Assembly: GCF_006716445.1 (NCBI RefSeq)
Contig: NZ_VFPA01000001.1
Span: forward strand, 1,612,001-1,676,000
Length of the DNA stretch: 64,000 nucleotides
From: Pseudonocardia kunmingensis
GTDB lineage: Bacteria > Actinomycetota > Actinomycetes > Mycobacteriales > Pseudonocardiaceae
Reading direction: 5' to 3'
This document shows positions 9,217-17,164 of the stretch, piece after piece (position 1 is the first letter of the stretch; every line of letters starts with the position of its first letter). Made by a program: the position numbers and the translations under genes. The notes below the pieces were generated by a model that was not told the DNA's origin, made no database searches, and was given only the letters and a program-made list of their open reading frames with translations.

Positions 9217-9510
9217 TCAACCGAGCGATGCCGCCCGCGCCGCCGCGGCGCGCGCGATGTTCGCCATCGTGCACGGCCAGTGCACCAGCGGTCGGCACGC
9301 GGAACAGCGCCCGTCCCCACGGGGGCGGTGGATGCTCAGCATCCGCTCGACGGCCCCGGGCTGCGCGGCGAGGAAGCGCGCGGCGGCGTCGATGCAGCTG
9401 GCGGCGATGCCGGACGCCGGATCGGGAGCGCTCGTCCCGCTGCCCCGAGCGTCGGGCTCCCATCCATCCCGACGATCTGGTGTCTGCGTGCCATTCACCC
9501 ACAGGGGCAT
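9217..9510 (-). CDS. small CxxC/WPC protein, copy 1
   Basis: Hypothetical protein of up to 97 residues. The core reads AAARFLAAQPGAVERMLS, then HRPRGDGRCSACRPL and VHWPCTMANIARAAA, with a CxxC pair and a third Cys in WPC; this could be a small metal-binding or regulatory protein. A second gene, 13766-13993, encodes an almost identical core. From memory, proteins of this look occur beside XRE-type regulators in actinobacteria. The N-terminal 25 residues differ between copies, so the start is uncertain. It lies 70 nt downstream of the DUF222-HNH gene on the same strand. Confidence 0.6.
   Translation of the reverse strand: MPLWVNGTQTPDRRDGWEPDARGSGTSAPDPASGIAASCIDAAARFLAAQPGAVERMLSIHRPRGDGRCSACRPLVHWPCTMANIARAAAARAASLG
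9242..9398. repeat. 157-bp direct repeat, copy 1
   Basis: This block matches 13800-13956 without gaps; I count 8 mismatches in 157 bp (about 95%). It covers the core of the small CxxC/WPC protein gene. The two copies are in direct orientation 4558 bp apart. Confidence 0.9.
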
Positions 9511-9586
9511 TCGCGAATCGATGACGAGAGCAGCCCGCGCACGAGCCAGGAGTCACGGCGAGCGGAGGGCCCGCGCCTTCATCACA

Positions 9587-10858
9587 TCAGGGATTGTGGC
9601 GAGGTCGTTGTTGTGGGTCGATCCATTTCGGTGGTATGAACTCCGGTCGCCCGTCCCGCATCCGGACCGTCCACCCGGAATGGTGGATCAACCGGTGGTG
9701 CGCCTTGCACAACATCACCAGGTTGCACAGCACGGTGTGGCCGTCGTGTTCCCATTCGAGGATGTGGTGGATTTCGCACCAAGCAGGCGGACGATCACAC
9801 CCCGGGTGGGCGCATCCCCGGTCCCGGGCGGTGACCGCCCGGCGCAACCCGTCGGGGATGACGCGGGTCGAACGGCCGACGTCCAAGGGCTGCCCGGCGC
9901 CGTTCATCACGATCGGCACCACGGCGGCGTCACAGGCCAGCATCCGCAGTGACTCCGGGGTGAGGGTGCCGCCGAAGTCCAGCATCGCCGACCGCGCCCG
10001 CTGCTCCAGGTCCTCCAGCCGGACGATCACGTTCAACTGCGGGCGGCGCCCGCCGGTCTCGGGGAGGGTGTCGGCCTCGCCGTGGGCGAGGACATACCCG
10101 CACGCGTCGGCGAGTGCTTCGGCCTGGCGCTGCGCGGTGGGACGCCGGTCATCCTTGCCGAGCGGCTTCGACTTCGCGTCGATGACGGTGGCGATGGCGT
10201 CGAACATGGCGGCGTCGTCGAACTGGCCGGTGATCTTCCCGCCGGAGCCGTCACGGTGACGGCGCAGGTGCAGTGTGTTGACCGGGGCGGGTGGGGTGTC
10301 GTCGGGCTCGGGGCCGTCGTCGTCGAGGGCTTCGATCAGCTGGGCACCGAGGTTGCGCAGTTGGGTGGGCCGGTACTCGCTGGCCAGGGCGGCGAGTTGT
10401 TCTTCCAGTCCGCCGCGTTGGGCGTCGGTGAGCCGCCCCGCCGCCGGGGTGTTCAGCAGTCCGGCGATGACCTCGACGTGACGCAGGCCGGCCTGTCCGG
10501 CGGCGAACGCCTTCGCGGTGGCCGGCAGCCGGGCGGGGAGCACGGTGCCGTCCAGCCCGATCTGCTCGCACGCCTGCTCGGCGGCGAGGACGCGGCGGTG
10601 GGCCTCGAACCGGTCACAGCCGAGTAGGTCGGTCAACGCCCCGGTGGTGTCCCGATACCCGCGTTCGGTGAAGGTCCCGCGCCGTTGCAGGGCGGCGGTG
10701 GTGGCGACGGTGAGGTGCTCCAGCTGTCGTGACAGTCCTTCGCTGACCGTCAGCACCGACAACAACTCGGGGTCGGAGGTCAGGCCGGATTCCGCGGCCT
10801 GCCGCAATTCGTCCAGCGCCTGTTGGAGGTGGTGGTGTGCGGCGGCGACTGCGGACAT
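9587..10858 (-). CDS. DUF222 / HNH endonuclease (13E12 repeat family)
   Basis: Protein of 423 residues. The N-terminal two thirds is a DUF222 domain (LTVATTAALQRRGTFTERGY, AGQAGLRHVEVIAGLL, NVIVRLEDLEQR). The C-terminus is an HNH nuclease fold with Cys/His metal ligands (RGCAHPGCDRPPAWCEIHHI, then CNLVMLCKAHHRLIH). Members are multicopy in actinobacteria and linked to mobile DNA or DNA damage. A near-consensus SOS box lies 13 nt upstream of the ATG at 10858, so LexA control is likely. Its cellular role is unknown. Confidence 0.9.
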   Translation of the reverse strand: MSAVAAAHHHLQQALDELRQAAESGLTSDPELLSVLTVSEGLSRQLEHLTVATTAALQRRGTFTERGYRDTTGALTDLLGCDRFEAHRRVLAAEQACEQIGLDGTVLPARLPATAKAFAAGQAGLRHVEVIAGLLNTPAAGRLTDAQRGGLEEQLAALASEYRPTQLRNLGAQLIEALDDDGPEPDDTPPAPVNTLHLRRHRDGSGGKITGQFDDAAMFDAIATVIDAKSKPLGKDDRRPTAQRQAEALADACGYVLAHGEADTLPETGGRRPQLNVIVRLEDLEQRARSAMLDFGGTLTPESLRMLACDAAVVPIVMNGAGQPLDVGRSTRVIPDGLRRAVTARDRGCAHPGCDRPPAWCEIHHILEWEHDGHTVLCNLVMLCKAHHRLIHHSGWTVRMRDGRPEFIPPKWIDPQQRPRHNP

Positions 10859-10871
10859 ACCCTGAGTTTAG

Positions 10872-10887
10872 TCGAACATGTTTTCGA
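10872..10887 (-). promoter_or_regulatory. SOS (LexA) box
   Basis: TCGAAC-ATGT-TTTCGA differs by one base from the actinobacterial LexA consensus TCGAAC-N4-GTTCGA. It sits 13 nt upstream of the DUF222-HNH start codon. In mycobacteria some 13E12-family genes are part of the LexA regulon. Confidence 0.7.
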
Positions 10888-11297
10888 ATGCAGGTGGCGT
10901 TCGGGTGGTCCGCGTTTGCAATAGTGAACCCTGCGTGGCGAGACGGTCGGCGTGACCGAACAACCCGAACCTGATTGTTCTCCGATTAGCGAAGCGGACC
11001 AGCGCGGGATCCTGATCCACAAACCCCTCACCGAGCTCTACGGCGGTAGCCTGTGCGCCCCTGCTCCTACTGCCTACACAAGGCATTCGCACCGATGCGC
11101 ACCCGCACCTGGGCTGACGTCGGAGAATCACGGCCGTACCCGCTCCTACCCGGAGCCGTGACCGGACGGGTCGCGCCGCCCGGACGTACCGCCGTCGCGG
11201 ACGGGAGGTCCGCGTCGCACGGTGGCTCGCCGGCCGAGGCCTCGTCGTCAACGCCATCGTTCGGGCGAAGAGGAACCAACCGCGCGCGGGGTGGGAG

Positions 11298-11336
11298 GAG
11301 CGGTCGGGCCCAGGCGGTGACGGCCCGGACCCGACC
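11298..11336 (-). terminator. hairpin after the sigma-factor pair
   Basis: Arms GCGGTCGGG (11298-11306) and CCCGACCGC (11328-11336) pair perfectly over nine bases with a 21-nt GC-rich loop. It begins 10 nt downstream of the stop codon of the second sigma gene on the minus strand. No T tract is present, as is usual in high-GC actinobacteria. Confidence 0.55.
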
Positions 11337-11346
11337 GCCGCCCCGA

Positions 11347-12141
11347 TCAGGGATCAGGCGTCTGCGCCCTCCGTAGGAGCGCATCGAGGCCCGCGTCGAG
11401 GTTGAGCTGGCCCGCGATCCCGGCGACGAAGTCGCGATGGGCGTAGCGGTCCTCGAGGTGCGCGAACCCGGCGTCGAGATCGAGTGCAGGAGCCAGGGAC
11501 TCGACGTAGGCCAGGTAGGAACGGCGAAGGGGCTCGACGTCGTGCTCGGCGAGGAGCTCGAAGACGTCAAGAGGCGCGGCACCCCCTTGGGCCGCCGACG
11601 AGCGCAACCGAGCGAGCGCCCGGTGCTGGGTGACGCGGACCGCTCCCGGCGTGGAACCGACCACCTCGGCCGTCTCCTCGATGGAGAACCCACCCAGGAC
11701 GCGCATCACCAGGACCTCACGCTGCTTGTCCGGGAGCGCGCCGAGGAGGCGGATCATCTCGGCGCGGAGCGCGCGCTCGGGACCGTCGACGGCGCCGTCC
11801 CGTCCGGGGGCCCGCCCGCTGTACGCCTCCGACACCTTGCGGGACGCGACGCCGTAGACGAAGGCGAGCAACGGACGCCCCCTGGCGTGGTAGCCGGGCA
11901 GGGCCGCGAGCACCTCCATGCACACCTCCTGCACGATGTCGTCCACCGCGATGTCCGAGCGGTCGAGTCCGCGCAGACGCCCGCGGCAGTAGTTCGCCAC
12001 CACGGGCCGGATGTGAGCGATCACGTCCGCGACCGCGTCGCGATCGCCCGAGCGGGCGCGGTCCACCAGCTCGTCGGGCAGTCCGTGGCCGACGCCGAGC
12101 TGATCGTCTGAGGCCGGGATGCGACGGGGCGAGGCACTCAT
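11347..12141 (-). CDS. ECF-type sigma factor (SigD/ShbA-like) with C-terminal extension
   Basis: RNA polymerase sigma factor of 264 residues. Region 2 is seen in SDIAVDDIVQEVCMEVLAAL, and GRPLLAFVYGVASRKVSEA resembles actinobacterial SigD/ShbA proteins. Region 4 is LPDKQREVLVMRVLGGFSIE, then GSTPGAVRVTQHRALARLR. About 85 residues follow (FELLAEHDVEPLRRSYLAYV ... LLRRAQTPDP) that are not part of the minimal ECF fold and might replace a separate anti-sigma factor. The start ATG 12141 overlaps the previous sigma gene's stop by 4 nt (ATGA). No anti-sigma gene adjoins. Confidence 0.85.
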   Translation of the reverse strand: MSASPRRIPASDDQLGVGHGLPDELVDRARSGDRDAVADVIAHIRPVVANYCRGRLRGLDRSDIAVDDIVQEVCMEVLAALPGYHARGRPLLAFVYGVASRKVSEAYSGRAPGRDGAVDGPERALRAEMIRLLGALPDKQREVLVMRVLGGFSIEETAEVVGSTPGAVRVTQHRALARLRSSAAQGGAAPLDVFELLAEHDVEPLRRSYLAYVESLAPALDLDAGFAHLEDRYAHRDFVAGIAGQLNLDAGLDALLRRAQTPDP

Positions 12142-12716
12142 CGGGCTCCGCCGCCGTTCTCGCCGAGCAGCCTGGCCAGGTCCAGCTTCGCGTACCGGTG
12201 CGTGGACCGGACAGTGGCCGGAGTCATCCCGAGCGCTTCCGCGATCTCGTCGTAGGAAGCCCCGTCGTAGACGCAGGCCATCACCTGACGCCGACGCAGC
12301 GGCAGGCGCTCGAGGAGCCGGACGACCTCGAAGTGCTCTTCGAGCTCGTCGAAGTCCGTGTCGGTCGACAGCAGAGGGTGGTCGGTCAGCCCGACGTCCG
12401 CGACCGGATCTTCCCGGTTGCGGGCAGCCTGGCGGCGGTAGGCGTGCATGCAGGTGGTGCGGCACCATGCCCGGGGGTGGGTGAGCGTCCCCCAGACCGG
12501 GGGAAGCGCCTTGAGCATCGTGTCCTGCACGCAGTCGGCGGCGACGGGGTAGGAGGCACCCAGCAACCGGAGGAACCCGATCAGTCCGGGAACGGCCTCG
12601 CGGTAGAACTTCGCGAACTCGGCGAGCTCCACCGGGTCCTGGGCGGCCCGGCTGCTGGTCATCGCCTGCTCATGAGCCGGCTGCACCGGAGCACACGCTT
12701 CGGGCTCATTCGACAT
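12138..12716 (-). CDS. ECF-family sigma factor
   Basis: Sigma factor of up to 192 residues. Region 2 is LIGFLRLLGASYPVAADCVQ, then DTMLKALPPVWGTLTHPRAW; region 4 is LPLRRRQVMACVYDGASYDE, then ALGMTPATVRSTHRYAK. It lacks the R3 region of primary sigmas, as expected for ECF. The start is ATG 12716; ATG 12662 (MTSSRAAQ) is an alternative. Its last codons overlap the start of a second sigma gene by 4 nt, so the two sigmas are translationally coupled, an uncommon arrangement. Confidence 0.85.
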   Translation of the reverse strand: MSNEPEACAPVQPAHEQAMTSSRAAQDPVELAEFAKFYREAVPGLIGFLRLLGASYPVAADCVQDTMLKALPPVWGTLTHPRAWCRTTCMHAYRRQAARNREDPVADVGLTDHPLLSTDTDFDELEEHFEVVRLLERLPLRRRQVMACVYDGASYDEIAEALGMTPATVRSTHRYAKLDLARLLGENGGGAR

Positions 12717-12793
12717 CAGGCACTCCGGTGTCGTGCATCGGGGGCATCTGGGCGATCCTCTCGGTGGGCGTCGAACTCCTCGTCTCCTAGAGC

Positions 12794-12835
12794 CCCCCAG
12801 CCCTCAGTGGTGTGCATCGACGAACCGAAGTTCTT
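12794..12835. repeat. dispersed repeat with GTGGTGTGCAT core, copy A
   Basis: The block CCCCCAGCC..GTGGTGTGCAT at 12794-12817 matches 17165-17188 at 22 of 24 positions; a looser third copy lies near 16575-16606. It lies in the gap between the GNAT gene and the ECF sigma gene. Nature unknown. Confidence 0.5.
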
Positions 12836-12852
12836 CCGCCGCAATCCTCGAG

Positions 12853-13335
12853 CTATGCCGAACGGCCGCCGAGCTCCAGCCGGTAGACCTGTCGAGGCCC
12901 ACCTTCCGGGCCTGCACCCGCGGGTTCGGCAGCGACGAACCCGAGACGTTCGTAGAAGGCCCGGGCACCGCTGATCCACGCCGCGGGATGCTCCTCGGCG
13001 AAAGTGATCACCTCCACGGCGGCGCGCGGTTCGTGCACGAACCTGGAGATCGCGTCGACGATCAGAGCTCGGCCCACGCCCTGTAGGCGCCCGTGCTCGG
13101 CCACGACGAGCCAGTGCACGTGGAAGGTCGGGAACCTCCCGCCGAAGAGCAGACCACCCCTGAGACCGGCCTCCTGCTCGCCATCGACGACGAGTGCACT
13201 GCCCCTTCGGATGCTCCGCATCACTGCAGCCCGGAAGCCCTCGTTCTCCACCATCGGCCCGAACCAGTGCTCGACCTGCGCAGCCAACTGCAGGTATCCC
13301 GACAGATCCTCGTGGCGCGCGGGCCTGGTGATCAC
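12853..13335 (-). CDS. GNAT-family N-acetyltransferase
   Basis: Acetyl-CoA-dependent N-acetyltransferase of about 160 residues. The acetyl-CoA site is VHWLVVAEHGRLQGVGRALI (motif A, with the QGVGRA loop) and the end of the fold is ISGARAFYERLGFVAAE. Start GTG 13335 (VITRPARHEDLSG) follows GAGGGA with good spacing; an ATG at 13380 would add 15 residues. It precedes the sigma pair on the same strand, separated by 136 nt. Substrate unknown. Confidence 0.82.
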   Translation of the reverse strand: MITRPARHEDLSGYLQLAAQVEHWFGPMVENEGFRAAVMRSIRRGSALVVDGEQEAGLRGGLLFGGRFPTFHVHWLVVAEHGRLQGVGRALIVDAISRFVHEPRAAVEVITFAEEHPAAWISGARAFYERLGFVAAEPAGAGPEGGPRQVYRLELGGRSA

Positions 13336-13412
13336 GGGTGCAGTGTCCCTCAGTTCCCGTCGAGGGTTCTGGCTCGGCACGGGCCTGCTCGCGCGGACGA
13401 ATTCGGCGCCGA

Positions 13413-13466
13413 TTAGATGACCCCGACCGTCTGCCGCTCCGGCTCGATCACGGCTACGACGCGCTC
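13413..13466 (-). pseudogene. C-terminal fragment of a PPOX-type gene
   Basis: The minus strand reads RVVAVIEPERQTVGVI and a stop at 13413. This nearly equals the end of the complete PPOX gene at 3324-3707 (RVVAVIEPERQTVGIG). DNA similarity runs over about 52 nt and stops abruptly, so it is a remnant, left by deletion or rearrangement of a paralogous gene. Confidence 0.75.
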
Positions 13467-13554
13467 GTGATGTCGGGAATGGGGCCTGTGTGCTGCCGGG
13501 CGTTGATCCACCAGCGCACTGTCGCCGGGTGGCAGGAGGTCGAGTTCGGAAGGC

Positions 13555-13779
13555 TCACGGGTACGCGGAGCGCACGACGTGCGTGGAGGGTGACGGCCCG
13601 GCCGCCACCACCGCTCGCGCCATCTCCCGACGCGCCTGCTCCTCGGACTCGGCGAACCCGGACAGCTCGGTGACCGTGGACGGGCGCCACGCGTTCCACC
13701 ACCACCGTTGCCGCCGCTCGACGTAGACCACGCAGGTGTCCCACAGGGAGTCGGCGGCTCCGCGGTCAGCGCTCTCCAT
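13555..13779 (-). CDS. small hypothetical protein, partner of CxxC/WPC copy 2
   Basis: Protein of 74 residues with a compact Trp-rich motif: DTCVVYVERRQRWWWNAWRP, then STVTELSGFAESEEQARREM and a short tail. I do not recognise a named domain. The ATG at 13779 overlaps the end of the upstream small gene (stop at 13766) by 14 nt, so translation is probably coupled. The first copy of the CxxC/WPC gene at 9.2-9.5 kb has no such partner. Confidence 0.62.
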   Translation of the reverse strand: MESADRGAADSLWDTCVVYVERRQRWWWNAWRPSTVTELSGFAESEEQARREMARAVVAAGPSPSTHVVRSAYP

Positions 13780-13993
13780 GGACCGGGTGGCTCCGCGCTG
13801 CCGCGGCGCGCGCGATGTTCGCCATCGTGCACGGCCAGTGCACCAGTGGTCGGCACGCGGAGCAGCGCCCATCCCCGCGGGGGCGGTGCATGCTCAACAT
13901 CCGCTCGACGGCCCCGGGCTGCGCGGCGAGGAAGCGTGCAGCGGCGTCGATGCAGCCGGCCACGCCGGACGACGGATCCGTGCCGTTGTGCAT
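13766..13993 (-). CDS. small CxxC/WPC protein, copy 2
   Basis: Protein of 75 residues starting MHNGTDPSSGVAGCIDAAAR. It shares its core, including GRCSACRPLVHWPCTMANIA, with the gene at 9217-9510. Three Cys plus an upstream His could bind a metal, or the protein may act as a small regulator partner; both are guesses. It heads a two-gene operon and is divergent from the HTH-TPR regulator at 14214 across about 220 nt, the usual arrangement for small partner proteins of XRE-type regulators in actinomycetes. Confidence 0.68.
   Translation of the reverse strand: MHNGTDPSSGVAGCIDAAARFLAAQPGAVERMLSMHRPRGDGRCSACRPLVHWPCTMANIARAAAARSHPVHGER
13800..13956. repeat. 157-bp direct repeat, copy 2
   Basis: Gap-free partner of 9242-9398 with 8 mismatches. 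Most changes are third-codon-position or conservative in the minus-strand protein, so the copies appear to have diverged under coding selection rather than being a very fresh duplication. Confidence 0.9.
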
Positions 13994-14213
13994 GTGATCT
14001 CCACCGATCTGTGTCAGTCAAAACGGGCTCAGGGCGATGCATCTGACGAGGCGCGACCGCGTCCCTGGGTCGTCCTGCCCCGCTCGTCCCACCGCCACGA
14101 GCATCTGACTCTCCGGCCTGTGGAGGGAGGGCACACCGGCGGGCAACTTGGGGCATTCTGTAGTCGTCATATCGCCGAGCGTGGCCGCTACGCTCGCGCT
14201 CGTGGGGGGTGCC

Positions 14214-15449
14214 GTGGAGCCGAACACCAGGCTGCGTGCGCTGCGCGAGTCCCGGCCATCGACCTCGATCCCGGGCGCGGCGATGAGCCGGGCAGAACTC
14301 GCCGAAGCGGTCAACGCGGAACTCTGGCAGAGCACGGGCCGCCGCTATGCGCTCGACGCCCACACCATCGCCCGGTACGAGCGCGGCGCAGTGCGGTGGC
14401 CGAACGCCGCGTACCGCTCGGCTCTGCGAAAGGTGCTCGGAGCGACGGACGGCGGGCTCGGGTTCCGCCCCACTCCCCGCGGCCCCGCGACGGGACACGA
14501 CGAGCTCGGCGAGTTGGAGGTACACCTCCCCGCCCCCGCACGCGCCGGATGGCCGGAAGTCGAGCAGGTTCGAAACGCGACGACCGTGCTGGCGAGATCG
14601 GAGAACCTCTTCGGCGGCGGTGTCACGTGCCACGCAGCGGTCTCACAGCTGCGGGCGACGGCCGAACTGCTGTCCGTTCCCACGTCCAACGCGGTGCGCA
14701 GCGCCATGGCGGAGGCGGTCGGGAACATGGCCGGCGTGGTCGCGTTCACCGCGTTCGACGTCGGCGATCACAAGGCGGCGAAGAAGTGCTTCCAGTTCGC
14801 CTTGCGATGCGCGAACGACGCTGGGTCTTGGCCGCTCCGCTCCAACGTCCTCGCGGAGATGGCGCGAACCGCGGCTCACGGGCGACGGTTCGACGACGCG
14901 CTCTCGCTGGTCGAGCTGGCGCAGGTCCGCTCGGATCGGCTCACCGCCACCGCGCAGGCGATGACGGGCATGCTGCGCGCCCGGGCGCTCGCGCACCTCG
15001 GCCGCCAAGCGGAGGCAGCGGACGAGATCACTCGCGCTGACGACTGGATGACCCGCTCCGATCCGGCCGTCGATCCACCATGGCTGTGCTACTACGACAA
15101 GGCAGAGCACCAAGGGAGCACAGGTTGCGTCCTCGCGGTACTCGCCGAGGCCCTACGTGATCCCCTGCCCGCGGCCGCGCGCCTGGCCGAAGCTGTCAAG
15201 TCCGCGGGAGACGCATACCCGCGATCACGCACCTTCTCGAGGACCCGGCTGGCGACGCTGCTCATGAAGCTCGGTGACCCTGTCGAGGCGTCGACCATCG
15301 GTCGAGTCGCAGTCAGGGAGGCAGCACAATTCCGTTCAGAGCGGATAAGGCACGAGCTGTCCGCGCTCGCCGCGGCGTCCCGAACTCGGCCAACCGGCTC
15401 GACCGTCGAGTTGCGACAGATGATCGAAGCGTTGCCTCGCCGCTCCTGA
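14214..15449 (+). CDS. HTH regulator with TPR-like C-terminal domain
   Basis: Protein of about 411 residues. The N-terminus is a helix-turn-helix (MSRAELAEAVNAELWQSTGR, then LDAHTIARYERGAVRWPNAA). The remainder is an all-helical, TPR-like array (FSRTRLATLLMKLGDPVEAS; MARTAAHGRRFDDALSLVEL). This architecture resembles the actinomycete tetratricopeptide regulators that bind a small partner or peptide. Start GTG 14214 has GGGGGG just upstream. It is divergent from the two small genes and 12 nt ahead of the APH-like gene, which it is likely cotranscribed with. Confidence 0.82.
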   Translation: MEPNTRLRALRESRPSTSIPGAAMSRAELAEAVNAELWQSTGRRYALDAHTIARYERGAVRWPNAAYRSALRKVLGATDGGLGFRPTPRGPATGHDELGELEVHLPAPARAGWPEVEQVRNATTVLARSENLFGGGVTCHAAVSQLRATAELLSVPTSNAVRSAMAEAVGNMAGVVAFTAFDVGDHKAAKKCFQFALRCANDAGSWPLRSNVLAEMARTAAHGRRFDDALSLVELAQVRSDRLTATAQAMTGMLRARALAHLGRQAEAADEITRADDWMTRSDPAVDPPWLCYYDKAEHQGSTGCVLAVLAEALRDPLPAAARLAEAVKSAGDAYPRSRTFSRTRLATLLMKLGDPVEASTIGRVAVREAAQFRSERIRHELSALAAASRTRPTGSTVELRQMIEALPRRS

Positions 15450-15461
15450 GAGGATCGGAGG

Positions 15462-16340
15462 GTGCCGATCCCCACCGAGACACTCGAAGAGATTGTGACC
15501 GAGGCGGCAGGCCTCGCCGGGATCGACGGCAGCGAGCCGCGCCTCCTTCGAAACGGCAGCAACGCGATGTTCCGCCTCCCCGGAGCCGTCATCGCACGGG
15601 TCGCACCCGCCGGCCGCGCGACGATCGCCGAACGCGAGGTCCGCGTCGCCCGCTGGCTCGCTGCCGAAGGCCTCGCGGTCACAACACCTTTGCCGGGCGT
15701 GCCCCAGCCGACGCTGGTCGGGGAACGTCCCGTCACCTGGTGGGCGGCCCTCCCTCCGCACCGGCCGGGCACACCCCGCGAGCTCGGCGCCGTTCTGCAT
15801 GACGTCCACGCCCTTCCGCCGCCGTCGTTCGCGCTTCCCCGTCACGACCCGTTCCACGGGATCTCGACGCGCATCCACGAGACCCGAGCGCTGTCCGACG
15901 ACGAACGCGGATGGCTCTCCCGCCACCTCGCTCGACTCCGCGAGGAGTTCGCGCAACAGGCACCGTTCCGTCCACCCCGGCTCCTGCACGGCGACGCGTG
16001 GCAAGGCAACCTCGCCGTCGTCGACGACAGCCCGCCCATCCTGCTCGACTTCGAGAACGTCTCTCTCGGCGACGCAGCCTGGGATCTCGTTCAGATCGCC
16101 GTCGACCACACGGACTTCGCGCGAATCAGCCACGACGAGTACGCCGACTTCGTCGGTTCCTACGGGGACGACGTCTTCGCCTGGCCCGCCTACCCGCTCG
16201 CAGCCGCGGTCCAGGAACTGCGTTGGGTTGCCTTCGCACTCAGCAAGGCCGATGAGCCACTGGCCATCCCCGAGATACGGCACCGCGTAGCCTGCATCCG
16301 CGGCGCTGTCCCGAAACCCTGGACGTGGACCGCGTTCTGA
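15462..16340 (+). CDS. APH-family phosphotransferase
   Basis: Protein of 292 residues of the aminoglycoside phosphotransferase/choline-kinase fold. The Brenner motif LLHGDAWQGNL (HGD about 176-178, Asn183) and the metal site LLDFENV (Asp196) are both present. Start GTG 15462 follows AGGATCGGAGG. It lies 12 nt after the HTH-TPR gene. Members phosphorylate antibiotics, sugars or small metabolites; similarity alone does not show drug resistance here. Confidence 0.83.
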   Translation: MPIPTETLEEIVTEAAGLAGIDGSEPRLLRNGSNAMFRLPGAVIARVAPAGRATIAEREVRVARWLAAEGLAVTTPLPGVPQPTLVGERPVTWWAALPPHRPGTPRELGAVLHDVHALPPPSFALPRHDPFHGISTRIHETRALSDDERGWLSRHLARLREEFAQQAPFRPPRLLHGDAWQGNLAVVDDSPPILLDFENVSLGDAAWDLVQIAVDHTDFARISHDEYADFVGSYGDDVFAWPAYPLAAAVQELRWVAFALSKADEPLAIPEIRHRVACIRGAVPKPWTWTAF

Positions 16341-16805
16341 AGGTGCGCTTGCTCGTCATGGTATGGACTGCCGGCTTCGACATCGAAGGTCGCCAACTTG
16401 CGACCTCCAGACCAGAGGATCAATGGATAGAACCGCAGCGGTGCCCTCCTGCTGCCAGCTTTGTCAGTCGAAGCCGTCGATGTTAGCAATTCAAATGGAA
16501 GAGCCATTCTCTCGGATCAGATCTCGTCCCCAGGAGCGGGATATCATCCTCGTTGCTTTAAGAGCCCACAGGCGACCGTGGTGTGTGCATCGGCGAGCCG
16601 AGATTCTCCGCGAAGTCTCCGGCGGGTCGATCACGTGCGCGAGCCGCGCTCGCTCCTTGTGATGCGTCCGCCGCGACGAATACAGTCGCCCCCGGGGAGC
16701 CAGCGAGCCCATGACAGCGGTTCGGTGGTGGACCGGTCTCCAACGCACGGTTTCCGCTGCCGCGTGTCTCGCGTAGCCGCCGCGGAGGAAGACTGAAACG
16801 TAAGC

Positions 16806-16846
16806 AAAGCCACCTTGATGTCGTCTCCTGCAGCGAAGGTGGCTTT
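16806..16846. terminator. 11-bp inverted repeat, possible bidirectional terminator
   Basis: AAAGCCACCTT (16806-16816) pairs exactly with AAGGTGGCTTT (16836-16846) around a 19-nt loop. The A/T-ended arms give a short T run on either strand. It lies between the convergent APH-like gene and the polysaccharide genes. Confidence 0.45.
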
Positions 16847-17164
16847 ACCGACGCTCGGGACGGCGCCGAGGCGGCCGAGTCGGGGCCGTGATCACCGGAT
16901 GGGTGCACCGGCGGCAACATCCCGCCGCATCTACACCAGAATGGTGATCACCGCGATCGTGGCGACGATGTGCGGCTTACCGCACTCGTCGAAGCCCACT
17001 ATTGCCGCGGTGGCACTACAGTCGCAGCTACCCGCGCGACGACCTGATCACTACGCTCCCGCTGGGCATCGTCACGGCCTCCATCCTGCCGCTCACCGCG
17101 GCGACGGCATGCGCCGAGCGAGGGCCGGAGGCCGAGAGCTTCCAGATCGACGGGCTCGCCCCGT

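Larger units (their letters stand above)
10859..11346. other. intergenic stretch upstream of DUF222-HNH gene
   Basis: This 488-nt gap holds the SOS box at 10872-10887 and a terminator-like hairpin at 11298-11336. I see no supportable coding region between them; short minus-strand frames have no recognisable motif or ribosome site. Confidence 0.55.

Noticed and set aside
10868..11257. Minus-strand frame of 129 codons upstream of the DUF222-HNH gene
   Set aside because: Low-complexity Arg-rich sequence, overlaps the SOS box, no recognisable domain.
15462..16340. Calling the APH-like gene an antibiotic-resistance gene
   Set aside because: Only fold-level motifs are visible; the family has many metabolic members.
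16558..16920. Minus-strand frame of 120 codons in the gene-free stretch
   Set aside because: No ribosome site, Pro/Arg/Ser-rich composition without a motif, and it runs through the hairpin and the dispersed repeat.
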